Source of the DNA: an uncultured Ectothiorhodospiraceae bacterium
GTDB taxonomy: Bacteria; Pseudomonadota; Gammaproteobacteria; Nitrococcales; Nitrococcaceae
Direction: 5' to 3'
NCBI GenBank assembly: GCA_913056315.1
Contig: CAJXMZ010000003.1
Coordinates: forward strand, 1-51,148
DNA: 51,148 nucleotides
The position numbers and the translations under genes are program-made. Below, one piece after another: positions 1 to 9,276 of the stretch; the stretch's first letter is position 1; the number at the start of each line of letters is the position of its first letter. The notes under the pieces were generated by a model. That model saw nothing but the letters and a program-made list of their open reading frames with translations, made no database searches and was not told where the DNA came from.

Positions 1-2
1 GC

Positions 3-641
3 ACGCTGCTAACCCAATTAATGGCTAAGGCCATGAACCGCTCCATTGCGAATGTGTTGTTCGCTGGCTTTGGTACGCAAACCCAAGCCGCCAGTGATGG
101 CCCAGAAGGCGAGATGAAGGACGTGTCGGCAGAAGATGCCGGTATCATGATGGCCTATGCCGAGCGCGTCATTATCGTGCCTGGTTACGGCATGGCCGTC
201 GCCCAAGCCCAGCACAAAATCTGGGAGCTGGTCGAACTGCTGCAAGACCGCAATGTCGAGGTTAAATTCGCCATTCACCCTGTGGCCGGTCGTATGCCAG
301 GCCATATGAATGTCTTGCTCGCCGAAGCCGGCGTGCCCTATGACATGATTCATGACATGGAAGACATTAACGAAGAATTTGCCATGACCGACGTTGCCGT
401 TGTCATTGGGGCCAACGATGTGGTCAACCCGGCTGCACGTGACGATGAGTCCAGCCCCATTTATGGCATGCCGATTCTTAATGTCGATGAAGCCGAGAAC
501 GTGTTGGTTATTAAACGCGGTGGCGGTGCTGGCTTCTCGGGTGTCGAGAACGCGCTGTTCTTTAGTGAAAACACCCGCATGGTCTTTGGTGATGGACAGA
601 AAGTGGCCAACGGCATGGTTCAAGCCGTTAAGAGCCTTTGA
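3..641 (+). CDS. pntB: NAD(P) transhydrogenase subunit beta, C-terminal part
   Basis: This is the 3' end of pntB; the open frame runs off the left edge, and the ATG at 21 is internal. PntB forms the proton-translocating membrane part and the NADP(H)-binding domain III of the transhydrogenase, which uses the proton gradient to reduce NADP+ with NADH. The visible part starts at the end of the last membrane segment (TLLTQLMAKAMNRS) and holds all of domain III. Its NADP-binding stretch PGYGMAVAQAQHKIWEL, the IHPVAGRMPGHMNVLLAEA loop and the conserved VIGANDVVNPAA and RGGGAGFSGVEN segments are all intact. The pntA genes should lie just upstream, outside the window. A small conserved-looking gene follows after 17 bp and is probably cotranscribed. 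The family call is secure. Confidence 0.97.
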   Translation, partial: TLLTQLMAKAMNRSIANVLFAGFGTQTQAASDGPEGEMKDVSAEDAGIMMAYAERVIIVPGYGMAVAQAQHKIWELVELLQDRNVEVKFAIHPVAGRMPGHMNVLLAEAGVPYDMIHDMEDINEEFAMTDVAVVIGANDVVNPAARDDESSPIYGMPILNVDEAENVLVIKRGGGAGFSGVENALFFSENTRMVFGDGQKVANGMVQAVKSL

Positions 642-658
642 GCACGCTAGGAGCAAAC

Positions 659-1075
659 ATGAGCGACTCACAAACCGATCAAACCCTCGAGCAGCTGACC
701 GTCGACGCCGATGGACTGTACCAAGAGGAGAACTTTACCGACCGGCGGGTGGGCAGCATTCAGCGGCTTAGCCCAGTCACCCGTGAAGGCAAGCCCGATG
801 ACAGCCGCCCCGTGCTGTATGTCGGAAGCACGCAGGTTATGACGCCGGTGGGCGCGCTTCCGCTGAACTTTGAGCTCGATGCCGCCAGCCTAGATGAGGC
901 CATCGCGGCATTCCCGGCAGCAGCGAGCGCATCGCTCGAGCAAACCATGGAGCAACTCCAAGAAATGCAACGCGAGCAAGCCTCGCGCATTATGACCCCC
1001 GATCAAATGGGTGGCGGGGGTATGCCCGGTGGTGGTCCCGGTGGCGCGCCAGGGGGCGGTATTCAGCTACGCTAA
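659..1075 (+). CDS. Conserved hypothetical protein with Gly/Met/Pro-rich tail, downstream of pntB
   Basis: The gene encodes 138 residues with no membrane segment or signal peptide, so it is probably cytoplasmic. The ATG at 659 is preceded by a good ribosome binding site (taggagc, 648-654); an in-frame TTG at 638 that overlaps pntB lacks one. The N-terminal part (SIQRLSPVTREGKPD, then RPVLYVGSTQVMTPVGALPL) looks like a compact beta-rich fold. It is followed by an Ala/Glu/Gln-rich helix (about residues 78-115) and a disordered GGGGMPGGGPGGAPGGG tail. From memory, similar small cytoplasmic proteins of unknown function occur in other gammaproteobacteria. The 17-bp spacing from pntB suggests cotranscription, which does not establish a role in transhydrogenase function. 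It converges with the next gene and overlaps it by 9 bp. Confidence 0.8.
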   Translation: MSDSQTDQTLEQLTVDADGLYQEENFTDRRVGSIQRLSPVTREGKPDDSRPVLYVGSTQVMTPVGALPLNFELDAASLDEAIAAFPAAASASLEQTMEQLQEMQREQASRIMTPDQMGGGGMPGGGPGGAPGGGIQLR

Positions 1076-1648
1076 ACGCCCCGGTGTATGCGCTTGGCCA
1101 AACGCCTCGAGCAGTTGCGCGTAAGCTTGGCTTTGCGCAGCAGCCAAGGCGTTAATGCTGTCAAAATAGCGGCTTGCATTGAGCCCACTGTCCGCCAAGG
1201 CGTTGGCGACGTTGGCGGTGGGTTCAGCCTCGTCTAACGCGGTGTGAATAACCCGACAATAGTCGATAACCACTAGGACTTGCTGCTGACGCTCAGCCTC
1301 AATCTCATTGCCTAGCACCTGTGAGCGCAGCGCTTGAGCGCCCGCGTCAATCTCCACCGGCGCGGCGGCCTTTAATTGGTTTCGAACACCCCGCAGCGGC
1401 TCGATAACGGCGGTCTGCCACGCATTAGCGCGCGTCAAAACATCCGCCATTTCAGCCATCAACAATGCCCGATGGCCAAATAGCGGCAGCCCCATTAGCG
1501 CAAGCAGTACACTCACGCGCACACGGTAATCGCTTTGCAAAGCAAGGCAGGCGGCTTTAATTCCAGGTTGACTATAAACCGCTAGGCTTACCTGCCAAAT
1601 TGCTTTTGCCAGCGGCTGTTGCTCAATTGTTGGGGTTGAATGACGCAT
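1067..1648 (-). CDS. TIGR02444 / DUF2390 family protein
   Basis: This 193-residue soluble protein begins its conserved part with AIWQVSLAVYSQPGIKAACL followed by LQSDYRVRVSVLLALMGLPL. That matches the pattern of the TIGR02444 (DUF2390) family, whose members start with W-x-F/V-S-L-x-V-Y and a leucine-rich helix. The rest is mainly helical, with no recognisable catalytic motif, signal peptide or membrane segment. The biochemical function of the family is not known to me. The gene is divergent from priA, with 71 bp between the two starts, so the two may share a control region. Its end overlaps the preceding convergent gene by 9 bp. Confidence 0.85.
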   Translation of the reverse strand: MRHSTPTIEQQPLAKAIWQVSLAVYSQPGIKAACLALQSDYRVRVSVLLALMGLPLFGHRALLMAEMADVLTRANAWQTAVIEPLRGVRNQLKAAAPVEIDAGAQALRSQVLGNEIEAERQQQVLVVIDYCRVIHTALDEAEPTANVANALADSGLNASRYFDSINALAAAQSQAYAQLLEAFGQAHTPGRLA

Positions 1649-1719
1649 AGCCTTTAGTCTACCAGCCGTTTAGCCAGTCGCACTTGCGCGCCGAGGGCGG
1701 TGAGCGAACAATTACCGCT

Positions 1720-3909
1720 ATGACGCAAACCATCCAAGTCGCGGTGCCCGGCCCGTTCGCCGAGCCGCTCGATTATCTCGCGCCCACGAATGAACCCCTG
1801 CCACAGCCCGGCATGCGCGTCCAAGTGCCGTTAGGCCGGCGTCAACTCGTCGGTATGGTCGTCGAGACTCAAGCGCAAACCCACATTGAATCGCATCGGC
1901 TTAAGTCGATTATTACCACTTTAGATAGCGAGCCCCTCATTGACGCGGACTTGCTTGCGCTGATCATTTGGTCGGCGCATTACTATCACCACCCCATTGG
2001 CGAGGCGCTCATCAGTGCGCTACCGGCCCGACTACGCCAAGGGCATGCCGCCACACCCAGCGCTGAGACCCTATGGCAACTCAGCGCGCACGCTCAAGCC
2101 AGCGATCTTGATGCCTTACGTCGCCGGGCCCCGCGCCAAGCCATGCTGCTTGAGCATTTAATGCAGTCACAAACGCTAACTGCCGCACAGCTGGCGGGGC
2201 TCGGTGGCGATGCACGCGCAGCGCTGCAAAAACTGGTTGCTAAAGGCTTTGCCACCACGCAACAACAACACCACTACGGCTTAATGGCCGGGCGTGCCAG
2301 CGAACCGGCCTTTGCGCTCAATGACGCCCAACACACCAGCGCCGCGGCGATTCAACCCGGTCACGGTCACGCGATATTACTGATTGATGGGGTGACGGGC
2401 AGTGGCAAGACCGAAGTCTATTTAGACGCCATCACCCGGGCGATTCAACAAGGCTTACAAACGCTGGTCATCGTGCCCGAGATCGGTCTGACGCCGCAGC
2501 TTTTATCGCGCTTTCAACGCCGATTGGCAGCACAAATTGCGGTATTGCATTCTGGGCTGTCTGATAGCGAGCGACTCAATGCCTGGTTAGCCGCGCGAGC
2601 GGGCAAGGCCGATGTGTTGATTGGTACGCGCTCGGCAATTTTTGTACCGCTCGCCCGGCCTGGGTTAATTATCGTTGATGAAGAGCACGATGCCTCACTC
2701 AAACAACAAGATGGCTTTCGGTATTCGGCTCGCGATCTTGCCATCTTGCGCGCTCACCGACTTGAGGTCCCGATTGCGCTGGGTTCGGCCACGCCCTCGT
2801 TGGAAACCCTGGCTAACGCGCGCAGCCAGCGTTACCAACACCACCAGCTAAGCGAGCGTGCTGGGCAAGCCCAAGCGCCGTTAATGCGCCTACTCGATAT
2901 GCGCGGACAGCCAACGCATGACGGCTTAAGCGCCCCCCTAATCGAGCGGGTGCAAAGCCATCTCGATGCCGACGGCCAAGTGTTGTTGTTTTTAAACCGA
3001 CGCGGCTTTTCGCCCACGCTAATCTGTCATGAATGCGGCTGGCTGGCCGAATGCCAACGTTGTGATGCGCGCATGACCTATCATCGCGGCAAACGTCGAC
3101 TGCACTGCCATCATTGCGATCGCGAGCAGCCCATCCCCCGCGACTGCCCTAGCTGCGGCAGCGTTGATTTACGCCCCTTAGGCTTGGGTACCGAGCGCAT
3201 TGAGCAAGCCCTGCAAAGTCGCTTTGCAGATACGCCGCTGGTGCGTATTGATCGCGATAGCACCCGTCAGCGGGGGAGTTTTGAGCGCCAAATGCAAGCC
3301 GCTCAGCGCGGCGAGGCAAAGCTGCTGCTGGGTACGCAAATGCTTGCCAAAGGTCACCATTTGCCCACGGTAACCTTGGTTGGCGTTATTGATGCGGATC
3401 AGGGCCTATTCGGCGCGGACTTTCGCGCGCCAGAGCGCCTTGCGCAACTCATTATTCAAGTGGCAGGCCGCGCCGGACGGGCAGAACGCCCGGGCGAAGT
3501 CGCGATCCAAACCCATCACCCTGAACACCCACTGCTACAAATGCTTATTCATGGCGGCTATCCAGCCTTTGCCCAGGCCGCGCTGGCCGAGCGTGAGGCC
3601 GCGGGTCTGCCGCCAGCACGCGCTATGGCGCTGATTCGTGCCGAGGCCACTGATGCCGCCGCGCCGCGGCGCTTTTTACAAGCGGCCCAAGCACTGGCGC
3701 CAGAAACACCCGCAGTCGAGCGCCTCGGGCCTTACCCCGCGCCCATGGAGCGCCGGGCTGGGCGCTACCGTGCGCAAATTATGCTGCAATCAGATCAGCG
3801 CGCTGCGCTACAAACATTGCTCAAACAATGGCTGCCGCGAATTCACAGCCTGCGTGAATCTCGCCGCGTACGCTGGTCCGTTGACGTTGACCCCACCGAA
3901 ACTTTGTAA
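1720..3909 (+). CDS. priA: Primosomal protein N', replication restart helicase PriA
   Basis: PriA recognises stalled or D-loop replication forks, unwinds DNA 3' to 5' and starts reloading of the replicative helicase. The protein has 729 residues from the ATG at 1720, the usual family length; an in-frame TTG at 1684 would add 12 residues with no homology. The order is an N-terminal 3'-end-binding domain (IQVAVPGPFAEPLDYL), a winged-helix region, and the helicase core. The core has Walker A GVTGSGKTEVY near residue 223 and Walker B DEEH near 319. A zinc-binding insert with four CxxC pairs (CHEC, CQRC, CHHC, CPSC, about residues 436-480) follows, then helicase motifs V-VI (GTQMLAKGHHLP, QVAGRAGRAERPG). 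All motifs are intact. A 115-bp gap separates it from argS, with no clear terminator. Confidence 0.98.
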   Translation: MTQTIQVAVPGPFAEPLDYLAPTNEPLPQPGMRVQVPLGRRQLVGMVVETQAQTHIESHRLKSIITTLDSEPLIDADLLALIIWSAHYYHHPIGEALISALPARLRQGHAATPSAETLWQLSAHAQASDLDALRRRAPRQAMLLEHLMQSQTLTAAQLAGLGGDARAALQKLVAKGFATTQQQHHYGLMAGRASEPAFALNDAQHTSAAAIQPGHGHAILLIDGVTGSGKTEVYLDAITRAIQQGLQTLVIVPEIGLTPQLLSRFQRRLAAQIAVLHSGLSDSERLNAWLAARAGKADVLIGTRSAIFVPLARPGLIIVDEEHDASLKQQDGFRYSARDLAILRAHRLEVPIALGSATPSLETLANARSQRYQHHQLSERAGQAQAPLMRLLDMRGQPTHDGLSAPLIERVQSHLDADGQVLLFLNRRGFSPTLICHECGWLAECQRCDARMTYHRGKRRLHCHHCDREQPIPRDCPSCGSVDLRPLGLGTERIEQALQSRFADTPLVRIDRDSTRQRGSFERQMQAAQRGEAKLLLGTQMLAKGHHLPTVTLVGVIDADQGLFGADFRAPERLAQLIIQVAGRAGRAERPGEVAIQTHHPEHPLLQMLIHGGYPAFAQAALAEREAAGLPPARAMALIRAEATDAAAPRRFLQAAQALAPETPAVERLGPYPAPMERRAGRYRAQIMLQSDQRAALQTLLKQWLPRIHSLRESRRVRWSVDVDPTETL

Positions 3910-4024
3910 CCGGCCTGCGGGTCATGGAACAGGCTTTAGTAAAGAAAGCGATTCGAGCGCTTGAATGCCAGTGGTGAGACCGGATAATGAGTGATCGTTT
4001 TTTAACCGGGAAACCTGCCGTTTC

Positions 4025-5785
4025 ATGAAAGATCAACTGGTCGCGCTGCTGCATCAAGCGCTGCAGTCTTGGGCTCAAACCGAGTCCATCACCCTGCCCG
4101 AATCACTCGAGGTGCAAATCGAGCGCGGCCGCGGGAGTGAACACGGCGACTATGCAAGTAACGTTGCCATGCGCTTAGCCAAGCCCGCGCAACGCTCACC
4201 GCGTGATTTGGCCACGCAACTGTGCGCGCATTTACCTGCGCATCCACAAGTCGAGCGCGTTGAGGTGGCAGGCCCGGGGTTTATTAACTTTTTTATTACC
4301 CAAGATGCCGCCAATGCCGTGGTCGCCGAGATCCATCAACACGGCGAGCACTATGGCCGCAGTCAGGCCGGCGCAGGTGAGCGAGTCATGCTGGAATTTG
4401 TCTCGGCTAATCCAACCGGGCCGTTGCACGTCGGCCATGGTCGAGGGGCTGCGTTTGGCGCGGCGCTGGGCAACGTATTAGCAGCGGCTGGATACGACGT
4501 ACACCGCGAGTATTACGTCAATGATGCCGGTCGGCAGATGCACATTTTAACGCTGAGCGTCCTGGTGCGTTACCTCGAACACCGCGGCGAACCCATGCCC
4601 TTCCCGGTTAATGGCTATCGAGGGGATTATATTCACCACATCGCCCGTGATTTAGAAGCCGAGCATGGCGATCGCTACCGTTTGAGTGCAGCAGACCTGT
4701 GCCAAGATCTGCCCGCGGATGAAAACGCCGGAGGCGATAAAGAGCGCTACATTGATGCCCTTATCCAACGCGCTCGCCACCTGCTTGGTGAAAGCGCCTA
4801 TCAAACAATCTTGTCCGCTGCGGTTAATGCGATTACAACTGATATCGCCGAGGATTTGGCCGCCTTTGGCGTGCACTACGAGCGCTGGTTTAGTGAACGG
4901 GCCCTAGTCGATACCGGCGCAGTCGAACAAGCGGTTGAGCGATTGCTTAGTGCCGGGGCTATCTACGAAGACAATGGCGCGTTGTGGTTTCGCTCGAGTG
5001 ACTATGGCGATGATAAAGACCGGGTGGTCAGGCGTGCCGACGGGCAGATGACCTATTTTGCCTCGGATATTGCCTATCATTTAGACAAGTTTGAGCGCGG
5101 TTTTCAGCGTATTATCGATGTGTTTGGCGCTGATCATCACGGCTACATGGCACGGGTGCGAGCAAGCCTTGAGGCGTTTGGTTATGACATCAGCCGGCTT
5201 GAGTTTCGGCTGGTGCAATTTGCCATCCTCTACCGCGGTCATGAGCGCCTTCCAATGTCGACTCGCTCAGGCGAGTTTGTCACTTTGCGCGAATTGCGCG
5301 AGGAAGTCGGCAACGACGCAGCGCGGTTTTTTTATGTCATGCGGCGTCCGGAACAGCATCTCGACTTTGACCTCGAGCTGGCCAAATCACGCTCAAATGA
5401 CAACCCGGTGTACTACATTCAATATGCGCATGCCCGGGTGTGTAGCGTTCTTGCGCAAATGGCCGAACGCGGCATTCGCCACGACAACAACAACGGCTTG
5501 AAGCACATCAGCCAGTTAGACGCTGATCACGAGCAAAGTCTGCTCGCCCAACTCGGTCGGTATCCTGAAGTCATTCAAGCCGCCGCCGTGGGTCATGAAC
5601 CCCATCAACTCGCGCAGTACTTGCGCGAGTTGGCCGGCGCCTTTCATACCTACTACAACGCGCATACGTTTTTGGTCGATGAAGCGGCGCTGCGCGATGC
5701 ACGCTTGTCGCTTATCATTGCCACCCGTCAAGTGATTGCCAACGGCCTTGGTATCCTTGGGGTTTCAGCGCCGGAGAGTATGTAG
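4025..5785 (+). CDS. argS: Arginyl-tRNA synthetase
   Basis: This 586-residue class I synthetase charges tRNA-Arg with arginine and is essential for translation. The N-terminal Add-1 domain recognises the tRNA D-loop. The HIGH signature appears as HVGHG near residue 133, in the context NPTGPLHVGHGRGAAFG. The KMSKS loop is the degenerate form LPMSTRSGEFVTL near residue 410, which is common in ArgRS and is not a defect. The C-terminal anticodon-binding DALR domain includes YIQYAHARVCSVL and ends at LGILGVSAPESM. The start ATG at 4025 matches the usual N-terminus. A SPOR-domain gene follows after 2 bp, a pairing often seen in gammaproteobacteria and indicating one transcript. Its cognate tRNA-Arg(CCG) is encoded at 13.8 kb. 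Confidence 0.98.
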   Translation: MKDQLVALLHQALQSWAQTESITLPESLEVQIERGRGSEHGDYASNVAMRLAKPAQRSPRDLATQLCAHLPAHPQVERVEVAGPGFINFFITQDAANAVVAEIHQHGEHYGRSQAGAGERVMLEFVSANPTGPLHVGHGRGAAFGAALGNVLAAAGYDVHREYYVNDAGRQMHILTLSVLVRYLEHRGEPMPFPVNGYRGDYIHHIARDLEAEHGDRYRLSAADLCQDLPADENAGGDKERYIDALIQRARHLLGESAYQTILSAAVNAITTDIAEDLAAFGVHYERWFSERALVDTGAVEQAVERLLSAGAIYEDNGALWFRSSDYGDDKDRVVRRADGQMTYFASDIAYHLDKFERGFQRIIDVFGADHHGYMARVRASLEAFGYDISRLEFRLVQFAILYRGHERLPMSTRSGEFVTLRELREEVGNDAARFFYVMRRPEQHLDFDLELAKSRSNDNPVYYIQYAHARVCSVLAQMAERGIRHDNNNGLKHISQLDADHEQSLLAQLGRYPEVIQAAAVGHEPHQLAQYLRELAGAFHTYYNAHTFLVDEAALRDARLSLIIATRQVIANGLGILGVSAPESM

Positions 5786-5787
5786 GC

Positions 5788-6390
5788 ATGGCTGATAAAA
5801 GCCGCACCCAAAAACGCAGCAGTGCTAAGAGCAGCAACGCGCAAGCCAGCCGCCAAGGCACCCAAAGCGCGGGCCCGAAACCCTATATCTGGGGCATAAC
5901 CGGGCTCGCTGCTGGCTTAATCGTCGCGTTTTTAGTTCATCTCGAGCATACCCGCCCCGATGCGCCAGCTACGCGTGATACCAACAACGCAGCGACAAGT
6001 GCTGACGCCGAGGCACCACGCTTTGAATTCTATCGCCTGTTGACCGAACAAGAAGTGGAAGTGGCAAGCCAAGCCGAAACAGCTGGGAACGCAGCAACGC
6101 CAAATGCCGTTGAAAACCCCGGTGCGTTGCCTAGCACGCAATCGCAAGACGGCGCGGGCTACCTACTTCAAGCCGGCTCATTTCGCAGCGGCAGTGACGC
6201 TGAATCACTCAAAGCCAGTCTCGCACTACTGGGCATTAACGCTAGCATTCAACAAGTCGAGCTACCCGGTGGCGAGACTTGGCATCGCGTACGTATCGGC
6301 CCGTTTGGCAGCCTGCAAGGGGTCAATGGCGTGCGAGCGCGTATGGCCGCCGAGCAAATCGACTCGATTTTATTGCGCGCGGGGGGCTAA
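5788..6390 (+). CDS. SPOR-domain membrane protein (FtsN-like)
   Basis: The protein has 200 residues. A basic N-terminal cytoplasmic tail of about 32 residues leads into a single membrane helix (YIWGITGLAAGLIVAFLVHL, about 33-52). A low-complexity Ala/Thr/Glu linker follows, then a C-terminal SPOR domain (about 124-198: YLLQAGSFRSGSDAESLKA ... HRVRIGPFGSL). SPOR domains bind denuded glycan strands in septal peptidoglycan, so the protein is probably a bitopic inner-membrane protein that localises to the division site in the manner of FtsN. It follows argS after 2 bp. Whether it is the essential FtsN or an accessory SPOR protein cannot be decided here. Its stop codon overlaps the stop of the convergent dehydrogenase gene within a shared ctaa. 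Confidence 0.9.
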   Translation: MADKSRTQKRSSAKSSNAQASRQGTQSAGPKPYIWGITGLAAGLIVAFLVHLEHTRPDAPATRDTNNAATSADAEAPRFEFYRLLTEQEVEVASQAETAGNAATPNAVENPGALPSTQSQDGAGYLLQAGSFRSGSDAESLKASLALLGINASIQQVELPGGETWHRVRIGPFGSLQGVNGVRARMAAEQIDSILLRAGG

Positions 6391-7271
6391 AGGCTTTTAC
6401 GATTACCGGTGGTGAAAAGCTCGCGCTTTAAGCGATACAACGCCGACATATCATCATCGCCGTGCCCTTGCGCCATTAACCGCTCATAGTGCTTAACGGT
6501 CATTTCAACCAAGGGTAAATTGACATCCATTGACTGCAGCAGCGTGCGACATAGCTGTAAGTCTTTGTGATGTAGCGCCATTCGAAACCCGGGCGCAAAA
6601 TCTTGCGCTAATACGCGAGCACCGCGGCGCTCAAGCAACCGACTGCCCATGGCTCCATGCGTTAAGACTGGTAGCAAAGCCTCGGTATCGAGCCCGCTGG
6701 CATCAGCAAACGCCAGCGCTTCGGTCATCGCTTGCACCATGCCCGCGGCCAACACTTGATTAACGGCTTTGGCACGCTGCCCCGCGCCAACTTCACCGAA
6801 ATGCGTCACTGTATCCGCAAAGGCCTCAAGGGCTGGGCGCACCGCCTCGAGCGCTGCAGCATCACCGCCTGCCATCACCTGCAAAGTGCCCGCTTGCGCG
6901 CCTTCCGCACCTCCGGTCACCGGCGCATCAATAAACCGCACATTGCGCTTAGCTAACGCCGCGGCAATCGCTTCAACCGTCGCCACCCCAACGGTTGAGG
7001 TGTCAATCACCACTTGGCCTTCACGCAGCGCGGGCGTGAGCTCGGCAATCACTGCCTGCAAATCCTCGTCCGCGCTCACACACGTCATCACTACATCGGT
7101 TGTCGCCGACAAAGCGGACAGATCATCCGCTAACTCAACGCCCAGTTCGTTGGCCAACGCCTCACCGCGATGGCGAGTACGATTCCAGACCGCGCCCAGC
7201 AGGCCTGCCTTAGCCAAATGCATGGCCATGGCTGAACCCATTACACCTAAGCCAATCATGCCAACTTTCAT
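6387..7271 (-). CDS. Beta-hydroxyacid dehydrogenase (3-hydroxyisobutyrate dehydrogenase / tartronate semialdehyde reductase family)
   Basis: This 294-residue NAD(P)-dependent dehydrogenase belongs to the HIBADH/GarR family. The N-terminal Rossmann motif GLGVMGSAMAMHLAKAG is at residue 8. The substrate-binding signature FIDAPVTGGAEGAQAGTL follows, with the catalytic lysine in GAGQRAKAVNQVLAAG. Family members oxidise 3-hydroxyisobutyrate or reduce tartronate semialdehyde, succinic semialdehyde or glyoxylate. The motif NRT after strand 2 hints at NADP preference by analogy with glyoxylate reductases, but that is inference. A ribosome binding site (aaaggataggt) precedes the ATG at 7271. The gene stands alone, without valine-degradation or glycerate-pathway neighbours, so the exact substrate cannot be assigned. 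Confidence 0.88.
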   Translation of the reverse strand: MKVGMIGLGVMGSAMAMHLAKAGLLGAVWNRTRHRGEALANELGVELADDLSALSATTDVVMTCVSADEDLQAVIAELTPALREGQVVIDTSTVGVATVEAIAAALAKRNVRFIDAPVTGGAEGAQAGTLQVMAGGDAAALEAVRPALEAFADTVTHFGEVGAGQRAKAVNQVLAAGMVQAMTEALAFADASGLDTEALLPVLTHGAMGSRLLERRGARVLAQDFAPGFRMALHHKDLQLCRTLLQSMDVNLPLVEMTVKHYERLMAQGHGDDDMSALYRLKRELFTTGNRKSL

Positions 7272-7338
7272 TACCTATCCTTTTTATCGAGCGCTAAGAG
7301 ATCAAACAACAAAGTCTACCGTAGCCCTTACACAGGCC

Positions 7339-7368
7339 AAAAAAAACGGGCGCCCGAAAGCGCCCGTT
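7339..7368 (-). terminator. Rho-independent terminator of glnK-amtB
   Basis: Read on the minus strand, a perfect 9-bp stem (AACGGGCGC / GCGCCCGTT) with a six-base loop is followed directly by a run of eight T. It lies 26 bp beyond the amtB stop codon and faces the right way to end the glnK-amtB transcript before the dehydrogenase gene. Confidence 0.93.
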
Positions 7369-7393
7369 ATCAGCTCAGTTTAATCGGGTCGCA

Positions 7394-8641
7394 TTACTGC
7401 CCCCGAGTAAACTCCGGATAGGCTTCGACACCACACTCAGCGATGTCCAACCCAGCCATTTCGTCTTCTTCACTCACCCGGATACCCATAATGGCTTTCA
7501 GCACCATCCAAAGGATGTAGCTCACACCGAAGGTCCAGACAAAGATGGTTAGCAGACCAATGATCTGCGGGCCAAAGCTTGCGCCGTCTGACCACAGTGG
7601 CACCGCTAAGACACCCCAAATACCGGCCGTTCCGTGCGCAGAAATGGCGCCAACCGGATCATCGAGCTTGAGCTTATCAAGACCGACGATCGAGAAGACC
7701 ACAATCACACCGCCAACGGCACCAATCAAGCTGGCAACCAGCAAGCTAGGAACGTTTGGACCCGCGGTAATGGCAACCAAACCGGCAATACCGCCGTTGA
7801 GGGCCATGGTGAGATCGGCTTTACCAAACATCAGGCGAGCGGTAATCAGTGCCGCTACCACACCACCAGCCGCTGCTAGGTTGGTGTTGGCAAACACAAG
7901 CGCCACAGCGTTGGCGGATCCAACGTCCGAGAGCTTGAGCTCTGAGCCGCCGTTAAAGCCAAACCAACCAAGCCACAAGATGAAAACACCCAGTGTTGCT
8001 AGCGGCATATTCGCGCCCGGAATTGGCTTAACTTCGCCATTCGGGCCGTACTTGCCTTTCCGTGGACCCAGCACGATCACCGCAGCCAGCGCGGCAGCCG
8101 CACCACACATGTGGACGATGCCTGAGCCGGCATAATCGGAATAACCCATCTCAGACAAGAATCCGCCACCCCAGCTCCAGAAACCCTGAACGGGGTAGAT
8201 CACACCGGTGAGTACAACGGTGAAAAGCAAGAACGTCCAAAGCTTCATTCGTTCTGCCACCGCGCCGGAAATAATCGACATGGCTGTGGCAACAAAGACC
8301 ACCTGGAAGAAGAAATCAGAAATGTTCGAGTAGTAAGCATCGCTACCCGCGGCAATCGTAGCCGCCGCGTTATCGCTTGCCCCGACAATCCCACCAAAAG
8401 ACGGGATCAGTGAGCTCAAGCCACCGCCATACATAATGTTGTAGCCCATGAGCATGTACATAATGCAGGCAATCGCATACAGCGAAATATTTTTGGTCAA
8501 AATCTCAGTGGTGTTTTTTGAACGCACCAACCCCGATTCCAGCATGGTAAAGCCGGCGGCCATCCACATAACCAGCGCGCCGGATATAAGGAAGTAAAAG
8601 GTATCAAGCGCGTAAGCAAGTTCGTTAAATTCTGCTGACAT
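7394..8641 (-). CDS. amtB: Ammonium transporter
   Basis: This 415-residue Amt-family channel has about 11 membrane helices and conducts ammonium/ammonia across the inner membrane. The pore twin histidines can be placed in GSGIVHMCGAAAALAA and GAISAHGTAGIWGVL. The signature ALVMWMAAGFTMLESGLVRSKN opens the protein. There is no cleavable signal peptide, unlike E. coli AmtB, so this is the shorter N-terminal form. The start ATG at 8641 has an AGGAG site 8 bp upstream. It sits 22 bp downstream of glnK and ends before a strong terminator. GlnK normally plugs the trimer when nitrogen is plentiful. The sigma-54 promoter upstream of glnK should make the pair nitrogen regulated. Confidence 0.98.
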   Translation of the reverse strand: MSAEFNELAYALDTFYFLISGALVMWMAAGFTMLESGLVRSKNTTEILTKNISLYAIACIMYMLMGYNIMYGGGLSSLIPSFGGIVGASDNAAATIAAGSDAYYSNISDFFFQVVFVATAMSIISGAVAERMKLWTFLLFTVVLTGVIYPVQGFWSWGGGFLSEMGYSDYAGSGIVHMCGAAAALAAVIVLGPRKGKYGPNGEVKPIPGANMPLATLGVFILWLGWFGFNGGSELKLSDVGSANAVALVFANTNLAAAGGVVAALITARLMFGKADLTMALNGGIAGLVAITAGPNVPSLLVASLIGAVGGVIVVFSIVGLDKLKLDDPVGAISAHGTAGIWGVLAVPLWSDGASFGPQIIGLLTIFVWTFGVSYILWMVLKAIMGIRVSEEDEMAGLDIAECGVEAYPEFTRGQ

Positions 8642-8663
8642 TGTTCAGACTCCTAGTGGTTCC

Positions 8664-9092
<429 letters not shown>

Positions 9093-9145
9093 TTATCTCA
9101 AGGCATTGTTTAGTCCTCAAACGCATCGCGGGTTGGCGCTTGGCC

Positions 9146-9162
9146 TGCGCTAAATCAGCGCA
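9146..9162. promoter_or_regulatory. NtrC-like enhancer site 2 (distal half-site variant)
   Basis: The sequence TGCGCTAAATCAGCGCA is a 6-5-6 inverted repeat with the geometry of an NtrC site (TGCACY-N5-RGTGCA); one base in each arm differs from the consensus. It lies about 75 bp upstream of the sigma-54 promoter, and its centre is 51 bp from that of the next site. Confidence 0.65.
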
Positions 9163-9196
9163 ATGCACCCCAAATGGGCGCATGCCATTCGTCGAT

Positions 9197-9213
9197 TGCA
9201 CTAAAAAAGTGCA
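9197..9213. promoter_or_regulatory. NtrC-like enhancer site 1
   Basis: The sequence TGCACTAAAAAAGTGCA is a perfect 6-5-6 inverted repeat that fits the NtrC consensus closely. It lies about 125 bp upstream of the sigma-54 -12/-24 element, a normal enhancer distance, and about 65 bp from the divergent ubiK start. Confidence 0.8.
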
Positions 9214-9276
9214 AAACACGGTTGGGATTTCCCTAGACGGCGCCGTAAACTGACAAAAAACACGGAGGACTGGCCA

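Noticed and set aside
18-671. Long minus-strand frame opposite pntB
   Set aside because: PntB domain III is unmistakable on the plus strand; the opposite frame is a shadow of biased codon use.
5240-5290. Missing KMSKS motif in ArgS as a defect
   Set aside because: The MSTRSGEFVTL form is common in functional arginyl-tRNA synthetases.
6769-7383. Long plus-strand frame opposite the beta-hydroxyacid dehydrogenase gene
   Set aside because: It is a Ser/Pro/Ala-rich shadow; the minus strand encodes a full dehydrogenase with a ribosome binding site.
9164-9182. Third NtrC-like palindrome (TGCACC ... GGCGCA)
   Set aside because: The half-sites are spaced by seven bases instead of five and differ in sequence, so it does not fit the geometry of the other two.
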